Shown one piece after another: positions 19,971 to 31,746 of a DNA stretch of 64,000 nucleotides; the first letter of the stretch is position 1; every line of letters starts with the position of its first letter. The notes below the pieces were generated by a model, which was given only the letters and a program-made list of their open reading frames with translations, made no database searches and was not told where the DNA came from. The position numbers and the translations under genes were made by a program. Source of the stretch: Sporothrix humicola (lineage: Eukaryota > Ascomycota > Sordariomycetes > Ophiostomatales > Ophiostomataceae); contig WNYE01000015.1 in NCBI GenBank assembly GCA_021396245.1, positions 186,001-250,000 on the forward strand. The letters run 5' to 3'.

Positions 19971-20765
19971 TATCAACCGGTCAAAGAAGCGCGAATGAGG
20001 GCTACGACGGCCACTTAAGAATGGCTGTCGAATTCGGCCTTCGGCATGTTCCTCGGTGCTATGCTCCAACCTGCTCGGAAGAAAAAACAAGCTTGTCCTA
20101 GAAAAATAACTCTGAATGTAGTGAATATCCAATCTTACCCCGGATGAATGATTCTAGAACAACTATTTACCCTCCATTCTGTCTCACTCCGGGGATCCCA
20201 GATTGTACTACAGGACTTGACATGGGATATTTTGTCTGCGACCTGCTGGCACCGATAGGCCCTGGATCAATCCCAGTTTGGTAATTCGATTTTGTTTGCT
20301 TCTCTTGTGCTAATGGTGACCCCCCCTCAATATTTGTTTGCTTCCACAGTGGAAGAAACCATGCGTCTTGCTTTCCTGGCCCCAGACTTCGACTCGTCTG
20401 TTTACGTGCGCCCCCGGTTAGATCCATTGATGATTAATGGCGGCACCTTCTTTGTTTGGTGCGGTATTTCGAGCTATCCAGCATTCTTCCAATTCAGCCG
20501 GCCTGGTCCTCCGCATTTTCTACCCGCCAAAGTAGATTGCGAGCCATCCTACTCGTGACACTTGCTCCATCTAGAAGTTCCTAACATGGGGGTATTACGG
20601 GAGTAAACTGATAATCTGTTCGGAAATGTTTCTTTGGTCATTCTGGCCGTCTTCGGTGCTTACATAAAGGAATCTAATTTTGTCTCTCTCTGCACCAGAC
20701 TCAACCACGTTAATATCGGACCAAATTCAATTTCAGAAACAAAACGTTAATAAAACAAAGAAAAC
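19971..20765. other. Intergenic, no gene supported
   Basis: Upstream flank of the AA9 ruin. The signal-peptide part of that gene should lie near 19960-20130 but is not readable with confidence. Short frames at 20167-20558 match nothing I know. Confidence 0.35.
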
Positions 20766-21225
20766 TATCTAGAGTCAATACAGGGCTCGTTGATTGGACC
20801 GAACGGAAATGCAGTCAACTTGAGATAGGTCAATTTGTTTTATAAATTGTTTTGTTTCTAGGATCAAATTTGATCCATGCTCACGTTGTTGAATCTCGAG
20901 ACATTTTATAAAATAAACAAAGTTACTCATAGTGTACACAGAGCCCGATAGTTGACTTTAGATAAATTTGTTTATTTATTTAAATTCATGACATGGCCTA
21001 TTCTCAAGATTGAATTTAGTCCAATGTCAACCCTGTTAAGTCTCGAGACATTTTTTTTTTTTAAAAAAAAAAAAAAAACTTAAAGCTAACACAATGCACG
21101 TTATTTGGACTGAAGGGAAAATACTCAACTTTAGATGATTTTATTGCTGAAAATGTTATGCTTTTCCAACTAAATTTGGTCCCATGTTCATATTATTGCG
21201 TCTTTAAAATAAAATAAATCAAATG
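20766..21225. repeat. Degenerate tandem repeat, about 155-bp unit, three copies, AT-rich
   Basis: Copies begin near 20766, 20922 and 21080. They share in order a 'TTGGAC-GAA-GGAAAA' block (copies 1 and 3), 'CAACTTTAGAT' (all three), an 'AAATTTGGTCC-ATG' block (all), 'TCTCGAGACATTTT' (copies 1 and 2), and a closing 'AAAATAAA' run (copies 1 and 3). Copy 2 carries a T12-A16 run at 21051-21078. Spacing is about 145-160 bp. The high AT content and transition-rich differences suggest RIP or similar decay. Confidence 0.5.
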
Positions 21226-21493
21226 AAAACAGTCAACCCTGGCGTCTGGATACAAGATCTCTTGCGTCAATCCTGCCGAAACCACCCCTTTCGGAGCCGC
21301 CTCCGCCGCTGCGCTCTCTGTATTCGCCATATCCACCGCCACTGCCACCGCCGCGAAGGTCTCTTGCATCGATCCTGCCGGAACCACCACCGCCGCTCCT
21401 ACCGCTGTACACGCCGAATCCACTGCCACCACCGCTGTAGCCACTACCGCTGCTGCTGCCGCCGCCGCCGTGTCTATCGTATCTAGTGACGGC
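21226..21493 (-). pseudogene. Glycine-rich exon fragment with duplicated GRIDARDL motif
   Basis: In one minus-strand frame the 3' exon reads RYDRHGGGGSSSGSGYSGGG, continues Gly/Ser/Tyr-rich and carries GRIDARDL twice, 35 residues apart, ending in VSRRQG and a stop. An acceptor-like CACTAG immediately precedes it. I could not find a convincing upstream exon, so it may be the tail of a decayed RGG- or GYR-type protein or a chance frame. A same-strand frame at 21193-21558 is out of phase with it and Ala-rich. Confidence 0.3.
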
Positions 21494-22749
21494 AGAGTAG
21501 AGGGGAAACTATGAATTCGAGATTGAACACAAAAGATCAAACCGCGAAACAAAAACAAAAAAAAAGAGAGCGAGGATGACAGTTTATACTACGGATGACA
21601 CAGACAGCAGAAAACTGACAGAAGATGTCGTCTTAGCTCTTGGTAGCCCGAAGATGAAGGATGCCCATACATTCCTGGAATTGGCCGAGCTGGACCAGGA
21701 TAGAAGTCGAAAATGCATAGAGAGGTCTATGGTCAGCAATCATCGGTATTCGAACATTCTCTCACTTTATCGCTTTCAAACAGCAGGGGGCCGCTGGGCG
21801 ACTATGCGGGCCATGGTTTGTTTTGCTAAGCGCTGCACCATCCAAGGGCAAAGCCAGCGGCTACACGACAATTGCGGCGACAACGGTTTCTTTGTTCTTG
21901 TACGACGTATCAGAGAGCCGCATCTTCGGCGGAATAGCCAGAAGCGAGGCAATTTGGCCAAATTTGTGGCCTTTTGGCCTCGTTTAGCACTCGTAGATGC
22001 CCCTTATATCAAATTTGCTGGAGGGCTAGTGTGTCCTTTACCAGTTAAGGCGTTTAAAACGATGCGGAACTAAGGAGAGAGAGGGAGAGAGAGAAATTAA
22101 TTCTTTGGATGCTCTGGATGCTCTGGAAGCTCTGGATGCGATGCGTTCGCGTAAGTAGGTGGCGCTGTGAAAATATGGAGACAGGGTCCTTGGCTCGGTG
22201 TTTATGGAGTACAGGGGCTCGAGGGGCATTGGATGTACCGGGAGCCCCGCCCTAGCGCCTGCTAGTTTCCGATTTTAGATAATAAGGTAGCGAAATGCCT
22301 TGGCCGTTATCAATGGCCCAAGCCAGCTGGCGCTGCAAATGGGCGGCTACAGGAGGTTGCTTTCTGGGTGTTGCTGGGTCGATCACCCCATTTTGCTAAA
22401 TTGACAACCCGCATTATAACGCTAGTCTTAATAGTTGGGGTTGTTTTTCAGCGTAAGTGAGGCGCCACAGGAGCTCTGTCCACAGAAGCGATGATAGGGG
22501 TGCCATAATGCCCTTGCGAGCCTTGCTTTGTTCGTGTTGGGCAACCACCTACCTGATTATGTCAGCAATTTTATCGCCCTGTCTTCCGGTCTCTCTGTCT
22601 TCCCGTCTCTTTGTCTGGTCTACCACTCATTCCCAGTGCACAGCACCACCCTCAACCATCAGCTTCACCACTTTCATTGTTTGTTTCAAATCCATTCCCG
22701 TTTTTATTTTCATCATCACCAAACAAATACACGAAGCTTTCCATCAGCA
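21494..22749. other. Intergenic, no gene supported
   Basis: Holds a GA-rich run and a 9-bp tandem repeat at 22105-22140. The frame at 21576-22073 has no recognised domain. Confidence 0.4.
22105..22140. repeat. 9-bp tandem repeat (GCTCTGGAT-type), four units
   Basis: Units read TTGGATGCTC, TGGATGCTC, TGGAAGCTC, TGGATGCG in order, next to a GAGAGA run at 22075-22094. Confidence 0.7.
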
Positions 22750-23948
22750 ATGGAGTACAAGCAATGGTCATTCTCGGAAGATGATCTGTTGGACTGGGAA
22801 CCTCTTGCCGACCCCGATAAGCCGGAGCTTCCTTATCGGCCGGGCCTCCATCTGTCGATTCGCCGCCATGTGCCTATCCCTCCCTTTAGCCGGGGATATA
22901 TATCAGACGAACCTACGCGTCGCGAGAACGACCTGGAAGAGCGCTGCTACACGAAGCTGACCGACTGGGCTTTGTGAAACCCGCCGAGTCAAGAATCGCC
23001 GCCGCACTACGATCCTGCTGTGTGTGACTTAGAGGTCCTCGACGCGGTTGCTTGTAAAGACGGCCGCGGCGCGCAGCTTGTACGGTGCCGTGTAAGCTTA
23101 GGGGAAGATGCCGAGTTTATTTACGTGGCTAAAATTTACGACCCTTTTTATTATTCGTATTTAAGCCGGTACTCGGGGCCTTGCGACGTAACGTGGCAAG
23201 CGGACAAAGACTATAGCCGCGAGGCTGCAGCGTACGAGACCTTACACGCGGTTAAAGCAGACGGTCAACTGGTTCCGACGTACTTTGGGTCGTGGACTTT
23301 TAACTTGCCCGTCCCCGAGGTGCTCAGGTCGGCATCCAGTACGACAAGCACGACGCGGCCTGTACGCATGATACTGCTTGCGTGGGTGCCGAACGGCGTC
23401 AGCTTAGACACATTGGCAAAAGACGAAGCCACAACTAAGAGTATTCCACCTACGATTCGTCTCGAGGTTGCGGCTAAAGCCATGGAGATTTTTTGTCGTC
23501 TCGAATCGCACGGCGTGCGACACAACGACTTTGCGGCGCGCAACGTTATGGTATCGCCCGCCTCCCCCGCCGCGTGGACATTGACAAAGTTGCCAACGGT
23601 GCTCATGATCGACTTCAACATTGCCGACATTACGACGTCGCCGTACTACAAGCCCAACCAATACGCCACGCCGCCTCTTCCCGTGAATCCCCGCTATCGA
23701 TTCTTCGGCAATGCCTTGCTGACCTTTGGCAAGTGGTGGGTTCCCCGGCGATATCAGGAGATGAAGGCTATCAACGGGTGGCTACGGACCCGATGGCGCG
23801 AAGAGGAGGAAGGCTTCAGCAATCCACCACCAAGCAGAAGGCAGTTTATGACTCTGAAAAATATGTGGACTACTTGCCACTGGAGCCAGACTCTCCAGTT
23901 CATACCTCGGAGTCGGGCAGAGATTCCCACCAAAATGGGTGGCGCTAG
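22750..23948 (+). pseudogene. Fungal protein-kinase-like gene with one stop and one frameshift
   Basis: From ATG 22750 (MEYKQWSFSEDDLLDWEPLA) one frame runs through to about 23830 except for a single TGA at 22975-22977. The same frame resumes at once with NPPSQESPPHYDPAVCDLEV. Kinase-fold landmarks include SREAAAYETLHA (C-helix Glu region), ILLAWVPNGVSL (hinge), HNDFAARNVMVS (HRD-type loop with catalytic Asp and Asn) and VLMIDFNIADI (DFG position read as DFN). Near 23835-23845 the plausible C-terminus (KQKAVYDSEKYVDYLPLEPD) moves to another frame, ending at 23948. The TGA fits a CGA-to-TGA change. A 15-nt intron over the stop is too short to accept. It is a decayed or decaying kinase-like gene of the type that is abundant and lineage-variable in moulds. 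Confidence 0.65.
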
Positions 23949-26900
23949 AGTTAATGTTGATTCTTGTATTATTTGTTTTTGTTGTTTTTATTGCTTTTTT
24001 ATTTTAATTTTCTTTCATGTATAAGAATCATGATTAGAAGTTTCTATAGGGTGGCTTTTGGGATATAGAGGAATGAAAAGGTTGAGAAGAGATTTTGCAT
24101 TCAGAGAAAACTTGGTTCGCCGTCGGCTCGCAAAGCTGCTTGAACAGACTCGCTTCCCTCGTCCTTTTTGTCTTACTCCACATCCTCACTGTCTTTGACA
24201 GAAAAGAAAACAACACCAGTCCGAAGAACGAGAAAGGGAGACGGAAGACGTTGAGCAGCCGTAAAGGACGTAAAAGAACGCAAAACAAAAGTCACCTGCG
24301 AGGTGTCAAGGTGTCCATGACCCTTTGACGACAGTTTTGTGGAGGTGTGAAAGACAAGGAAGGGGCATGAGAATGGGCATGGGGGCATGGGGGCATGGGG
24401 GCATGGGGGCATGGGGGCATGGGGGCATGGGGATCAAAGGGGCCTGTGCTCAGACATTTTTCAAAAATGCTTATTCAAAAATTCGCCGGCATGGTATGGA
24501 ACATACGGCGGCCCAAGGACGGCATCAGCGGCACAGAGCGCAAGGACAGTGGCAACAAAAGGTTACAGCGTGCTGGGATTTCGTTTTGTTTCTCTCCAAG
24601 AGGAAAACGCAAATGCGGGAACCATTTTCACAAAAAGACAAAATACGGTTGACGGGAACTGTGAAAATGTAATGGTACGGAGCTCGCTGCAAAAATAGTC
24701 CAAAATGGTACTACAAAATGGCACTGCATACGGAGGAGTTATCAGAATATCGGAATATGGGCAACGAAAACGACTAGAATAAGTCGAAAAAACGAAAAAG
24801 CATTGACAGTTGCCGTCCGCCGCAAACGAGAATATTGCCATATCGGGCCCGTGCAAAGTGGCGATCTTTTATCGACAGCCCCGGTGACGATGCGTGCATC
24901 GTGGGTGGTTCGCGCGCATATTCGTCATGGCGGTGGATCTGGTTGGTGGAGCAAGGACGACGAAACCAAGATCGAATGGAAGCAAGGTTGCCGGCCGAAA
25001 CCGCTCAAAGCAATGACACCCGATGAAGCAAAGGCCCTGCTCGAAGCAAGGCAAATCCTGTCCCGGCGAATGCTCTTTCCATCCAATAACAACATATGGG
25101 CAGCTATGGCTTTCAGAGGGTGAACGGCCAAGCATCATTTTTATCCGTTGAAGATTGGAGTCTACCTTCTTCTATTTTCTCTCACTTTTATTCCTCTTTT
25201 TAGTCTTGAAGGAACTCATGACTTGTAACAAAAAGTTATGAGCTAAATAATAGTAATAAACAAAGAAAAAGAAGATCGCTTCGGATGAACTGATGTCTGA
25301 TGTGAAGCAAGAAGTAAGACTTCAGATTACAATCACCTAAATCGGCTTAACATGGATATTTTGAGCCTCATCTTCAGGGGTGCCAAGTGCATCCGATATT
25401 TTGTGCCTCTGGTCACTTTGTTTCCGAGATCTGACTGTGCTCTTAACCGTTATGCCTCCTATTTCCTGCATAAAGTCTCGACTTGTTGCCGCCCTTATGT
25501 TCTTTTTTTTTCAGCTTGCCAACAAGGATCACGAGAAAAGAGGGGCTCCTTATTTCGCACTCCTCGACAAATCGAGACAAGCACGATCTAGAGTTTTTTT
25601 CCTTTACTGTTCTGTTTGCTCTTCCTTTTCTTGACATCCTCGGCTTTTGAGAGGCGGCTTCTGTGCATCAGTGCCTGGCGAGTTTGTTGTGGGCTGTGGA
25701 GCCGTCTAGCCTTCTGCGGAAAGGGACCAAAAGTCAACACGCGAACCAAACAAACAAGACTGAGATGGGACGGCGTCGTCAACAAGCGTGTCAAAGAACG
25801 TGAAAGCCGGCGAGTCCGCCTGGCCCGCTTCGTCCCCGCCGACTAGGAAGATTTTTGTCTTTTTGCTCTGTTTTACTTTGCACAAGCAACCAGTCTATTG
25901 ATTCTTGAAACCTTCTGGCGCAAGCCACAGCCGCCCACAACCGTTGGAGATCGCGGAGGCGGCGTGCCGCGATGCTTCCCAGAATAAGGAACGGCTTCGT
26001 TTGGCTGTGCAAGAACGCCTTGATCCCAAAGAAAGGGAGCACAAAATTATGACAGGCACAAATCGATACTTTTCCTCTGTATTCACATGCACATCGCCAG
26101 CCTTTACACGTGGAGGAGCGGTGTGGCTGCCTTGGCGCTGCACGAAGAAAGAATTCTGCATTGATGAAAACAAGATTATTCGTGCAGACACCAGACATCA
26201 CGAGATTGTTTGCATCGTTTCTTTTTTTATTCTTTTTTTTTTTTTTTGTCTCGATATGATTTTGAGCCTCATCTTCGTGTGTGCATGCTATCAAAGTCCG
26301 CGTATCGGTTTACCCGCAGTTCATGTCCTCCCGTATTGTGGTCCCTTGTAAACGATGCTTGTCTCGTTCTGCAGCAGCGTCCAGGCCATCAGAGATTTTT
26401 ATGCCGGGCGTCAAGAGGAGTATTTGATAGGTCACGGAACGACAAGGACTGGGGATGTGGATGAGAAACAGAACCAATTGTCTGGCAGACATGGACAAAA
26501 TACTGAGGACAGGCATTGTTCGGAAGTACAATGGGAAAGGGATCGACACTTTGCATCGGAACATGTTCCGCAGCAAAACATTTTCACCACAAAAACTCTG
26601 CGGTTCATCTGATGACAACGTGCCAAGAGGATGGGCATTGAGGCAGCGAGGCAGAGCCAAGAAACAGAAAAATGGGGAATCTGCTGTCAATTGTAAATTG
26701 GTGTTGAGCAAAGAGAAAAAAGGACGTCGAAAAAGGGTTCGTTCACAAACACGAGCCTCACCATAGCCGTCGAAATGCCAGGGTTTTGGCGAGAGGATCC
26801 TGCCTTACGAAAATACAGTGGGGACCCGCCAACCCTTTTTCTTCTTTTGATTCTTACTTGCCGCCAAGTTTAGCTCCCGGCAGACTGTTTGTAGTGGTGT

Positions 26901-29268
26901 AATTTCCCAAGCTGCACCTGTAAGATTTGGGCGTCGTTTTGCTCTCCCTTCTTTTCTAGTTTTCTTTTTTCTCCTTATTCGAGAGGACCGCATCTTCGAG
27001 TTTTGCTTCCTTTCCTCTTCAGTACTCTATTCCTTTTCCCATCGAAGCGCCCACGTTGCTGGTAGTGGTCATGGCGCTGGTTTTCACAATCTTCCTGAGT
27101 ATTACTATGTAAATTCAACGAGGCCCTCAAATTAGGCTTCTCACAGCCCTTTTCTCCACATGGCGTGGAACAGTGGATAGGTGGAGGTGCAAACAGAAAC
27201 TGCGGAACATGCGTCACCAAAAAGCGGGCTCCTGACATGTGGCTTTCGACTCTCCTATTCTGGAGATTTTCCCTCCTCTCAAATGAGTGTGGTTTGGGTA
27301 TCTGGATTTTGGTATTTAGTATTTGGGTTGTTTCAGCCCTCTCAGCCCTTTGCAGGGCCCATAATAATTTCGAGGTTTGAAGGGATTTTCCCACGATGTT
27401 ACTGAGCATTCTGCCTGCTTTTCTCTCCATGCAAATGCTTGTTTGCCGACAGTCTGCCTGACAGTCAGCAAACAAATTCCTGGTTCTCGCTTCAGCGTTG
27501 CAGTGGCAGTCGCAACCCGCACTTTAACTGCCGCCTCGTATGGTAGCAGCAGGGCACGTATGTATTCAGGAAATCAGATATTCGCCCTGCTACTCTTGTT
27601 AGGACAGAATTAAAATGAAAATAGAAGATTGTCGCGTTATGTTCTTATTCGGACATATTCATGCAAGTTATCTGAAAAAGCACCCAGTCAAGAGAACGCC
27701 AACACATTATCTCACTCTTCCATCCCCTATTTTCCTTCTTGTGACCCTTTGGCGTTTTAGAACCAATCATTGGGATGCCGCAAAAAGAACAGGGCGCCTG
27801 TCACGAGTCCCGACAGTGCGCGTCGTATGGAAGGCTATTCATTTTCAATTGCGCTGTATCTCTGCCTGTCACAAATCGGCACCCCCTGCCTAGCACAAAA
27901 GCACAGGAAAGTGGAAGGATTCAAGGCTGAAGACGTCAAGTAGGGCGATAATCGAAAAGGAGAATGTAGGGAAACTCGTAAAGAGAAAAGAGGAGGGAAA
28001 GGGACAGGCGGTGGGACATCCGTGCCTCACTACCTCCGACGTGTAATTAAACACTGGGCTATTTTTCTTCTTCCTCTTTTCTTTTATTTCTTCGTTTTCT
28101 TTTTGGCTATCCCTCTCTGTTTGTCTTGATCGACGTTAGCGCAGTTGCCCAAAGCCATGCAGTGAGAACTTAGTAGGGCCACTTGTAGAGTTGCATTCAG
28201 CTGCTCCAAAATAGAATCCAGAATCCAGGAACCCAAGAACATCAAATAACTGGAAACGAAAAAAATCAAACGCAAAAGTGACATGAATAAGGTGCATTCT
28301 ACGTCGAAACTAACATGCTGATGCTGCACAGGATTATCATACCGAACATTTCCCAGCACATCCGCAGCTTTCCCGAACCGCGTCGTGTCGAATCCATGTA
28401 AAATTCACGTCAAAAGCCACAAAGTCCAAGGGCCCAAAAAACTTGTAACAGAAAATTTAGGTGGGCCTGGACTAACACCCAGCTCTCCACCCCGGCATCT
28501 GGCTAGGTGCTAGGACAAGGCGCATTTTTTCGTCCCAAATCAAAAGTCAAAGCCAACACCAAAGTTCGAGCCAAGCCAAGCCAAAGCCGGCACGAGTCAC
28601 AACGGCAGGGGCTATTTTTCCATTGAGGAACTCGTTGGCAGTAGGTACAGCGTGGGACCCGTTGACCGGCTGAGACTGGGATTCGATCTGGCATGCCAAC
28701 GGCCTCGCTTGGCGGTGGACTGCCATTGGCTCGCGATATCATGCTGAGAATGGGAAGGGAGAAAGGAGAAGGGACAAAAGAAGGAAAATCAAAGCCAAAA
28801 ATAAAAGGAGAGGGGCCGTGCCCGGAGACGAGGAAGTTCTACACAGGATGTAGGGCGTCTCAAAGTCAGGTACGTCGAGCATGGGCTGCATTGGCATGGT
28901 CTGCATGGTATCTGGGACACTGGGGTAGTGAGACTCTTGATAGCAGATAGACACACACACATGCCCACATGCTGGCATGTATGTGGCTTGCAGCGTGCAA
29001 TCTCTTGTCCGAGTTTGGCATCCTGCCAGGGCGTTTTCGTTGTCAGTCTGTCTGTTGTGACTTTCTTTTTTCTGCCCTTCTTTGATTAAGGCCAAGCAAC
29101 CATAAATATCTGTCCATCTGCCCACCTTTCGATCCATTCTGTTGTCTCTCTTCATCCAACCATTCTCGTCGCTCTTTTCTCAACCATCTTTCAACTCGAT
29201 ACCCATACCGCGTTTTATTTTCTAAATACTCTTTTTAATATCTTCCTTTTTTCACCACCACCAACAAA
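23949..29268. other. Gene-poor region, about 5.3 kb
   Basis: No frame here has a recognisable domain. The longest frames (24803-25123 +, 25791-26294 -, 26975-27475 -) lack homology-like motifs and good start contexts. Contents seen are the octamer repeat at 24372-24432, T tracts near 26218-26245, and CT-rich sequence from 29040 to 29268 that probably forms the leader of the PLAC8 gene. Confidence 0.35.
24372..24432. repeat. G-rich octamer tandem repeat (GGGGGCAT)
   Basis: Six perfect GGGGGCAT units fill 24381-24428, with partial units on both sides. Five-G runs every eight bases could form a G-quadruplex on the plus strand. Confidence 0.85.
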
Positions 29269-29887
29269 ATGGCTGTCAACGACAAGGACGTCGCCGAGTG
29301 GAAGGATCGTTTCAACGATGTCCTCGCCCGCCCCTCGGAGCACATCAACCAGCGCTCGCCCGAAGGCGCCCAGTCCTGGAGCGAGGCCTTCTTCGGCTGC
29401 TGCAGCCCCATCGACCTGTGCCTGATCACCTACTGCCTGCCCTGTGTCACCTTTGGCAAGACCCATCACCGTCTCCGCAAGGACGCCAAGCTCGAGGGCT
29501 ATGAGCCGATCAACACTTCGGTAAGCCCTCCCACTTGAGGCAGATGAACTCCTTGTCGTCCTGATTATTTACTAACTCCCCGTGTGGTAGTGCCTTCTCC
29601 TGTGCGGCTCTGCTTGCTTCGGTCTGCACTGGATTCCCATGTCCCTGCAGCGCGCCGACATCCGCGCCAAGTACAACCTCGAGGGCAACTGCATCGTCGA
29701 CATCGCCGCCGCATGCTGCTGCGCGCTCTGCGTGCTGACCCAGGACGAGAAGGAGGTCATGGCCCGCGACGCTGCCGGCCAGGGCAACAACGACGGCATT
29801 AAGCAGCAGTACCAGGCTGCCGGCGCCATGTCGTATCCGGCTGCCGCCCCGGCCGGTGCCCCGGTCCAGGCTCCCGCTCCCCAGTAA
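29269..29887 (+). CDS. PLAC8-family cysteine-rich protein
   Basis: Two exons, 29269-29520 and 29591-29887, joined across a 70-nt intron (GTAAGC...TAG, phase 0), giving 182 residues. The PLAC8 core is FGCCSPIDLCLITYCLPC, then VTFGKTHHRL near residues 44-72, and after the splice a Cys/Leu-rich segment with CLLLCGSACFGLHW and AACCCALCVLTQDEKEV near 142-158. Family members (plant FCR/PCR and fungal relatives) are linked to metal handling and cell size and are usually membrane-associated through the Cys-rich hydrophobic stretches. The tail is Ala/Pro-rich. The ATG is in strong fungal context (AACAAAATGGC). Substrate or partner unknown. Confidence 0.85.
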
Positions 29888-31746
29888 AGCAAGCCAAGCG
29901 CAAAGCGCGAAGCCCTGAGCTTACGGAGTAAAGAAGCCTAGAAGACGTACGACTGCTTTATTGATACCACCCGACGCGGAGTAAACCTCGACTTTGCATT
30001 TGATTTTGATTTACACTCGATCTTTCTGCAATGGTTCTCTTTCATCTTTTAATTGTCTTGATACCGAGATGAAGACGAAGACGGAAGACGACGCTGTTTT
30101 CTCTTTCCTATCCTTACTTTCCTTGTTATCTCATTATACTTATTATACATACCAACTGGCGAGCCTCTTCAATGAGAATCTCTCCAGAAATACGTCAGAC
30201 AGACCACCAAAATATAATTTCCTTTTCTCTCTTACACCTTCTACAAAAATTATGTTCCCTTCATGTACGCTGAATACAGGCATGCTGGCACCTAGAAATC
30301 GTTCTTGGACAGTTTGTGCCCAGACAAGCAATGGGCTGTGTCCCAAAAAAAAAAATCTATATTGCAGGTCACCCGACCTGTTTTTGGTGCAGCTTTGTCG
30401 ATTTTCTTTATCTTTCTTTTTCGACTTCCAACAACTATTGCTCTGCTTTCCCAATTATGCCGTGTCATACCGTGCCCGGCAGGAGGGGATAACCAATAGC
30501 CAGTCGCAGCCTATGGTGGCGTTTGTCCCGAAATTCAAAAGTGCTTTTTTGCTGGCTCCTTCCTTTGTTTGTTTTTGTGTTCTGTTTTTGCTGTCCTGAC
30601 TTACACTGGCGTTTTTGGGTGTCATTGGGAGGGGACCCACCCACAAAGAAAACACTATTCAACCTGACACCCAAAAAAAAATGTGTGGCATGAATAAAAA
30701 ACGGTTGTTGGTCTGGTCGCCAAGCTGCGGCTGAAGGTTGCGCTTTACTTGTTTGGGTCTTAGGGCCAGACAAGGGAGACAGCCAAACGAGGTGGGAGGG
30801 AGGACACCAAAAGCCGAGTCGTGCATTTTGAGAGTCTGCCCAAGCACTGGAAATGTTGTGATGGAGGGACGATGAACTACGGTATTGGATGAATCATGAT
30901 GATATCCCACTACCAGGCAAGCAGACAAGCATGGCGGAGGGCCATATGAGGAAGCACGACGCGCTCTTTGAGAAGAAGCCTCTTGATAAAGCCTTTGGCG
31001 CCCTCCCCTAAAAATGACAGCGATACTGGATTTGGATACCTACGCGAAAAGAGGGAGCTTGTGACACGGGCGCGTCACAGCATTTTTGATAGGGGAAAGC
31101 TCCTTTGGTGGCTTGACCAAACATTGATCTTTGTAGAATCAGGATCGGCAGCACTTGTCTGTTTTGAATGAATCTGGTGAATGGTGGTTTTCTTCACTTT
31201 TCTTTCATCAACGTCTGGGTGGTTCGAATTTAGTGGCTTGTCTAGGCCGGTCCATTTCGTTGTGTCTGTTGGTTCGTGTCACTAGGTGTCACCAGTCCTC
31301 AATTCTTTCATGGCGTCGAGATCTCTCTTTCACGCAGCTCGTCTTTTTGTCCGATGTTGTCTTCGAGAAGCCCGATGCCCCTGTCTGTCCAGAGTCCAGA
31401 AATAGCTGCCGTTCACTTTTCGTCGTGCAATTTCAACATCTCCATAATCAAGGTCCTTGGCAAACGCCTATTTTTTCAAGCCATCTTTCAAGGGGAAAGG
31501 GGAGAGAAATTCTTCGAATTAAAGTTAAGCTTCGGTGGTTCCGTCTTCAAGGCGAAATACGCTTCTTTCCTTGGCGTATGTCACAGTGCAGGCACATACA
31601 AAAAGTCGAGTCAGTGGTATGAAGTATATGCCGTGATATCAAATGGGAATAGCCAGCGTTGGTTTCTAAATTCTATCATGAGCATCAAGAAGAGGAAATA
31701 TTGCAATCAAACATCAGCATAAATCATCGTCATCAAAGGCAGCTGC
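29888..31746. other. Convergent spacer, about 1.9 kb
   Basis: AT-rich 3' flanks of the PLAC8 gene and the flavin monooxygenase. No frame is recognisable. Confidence 0.4.

Noticed and set aside
24803..25123. 106-codon frame in the gene-poor region
   Set aside because: It has a plausible composition but no recognisable motif, a weak start, and competing frames on the other strand.
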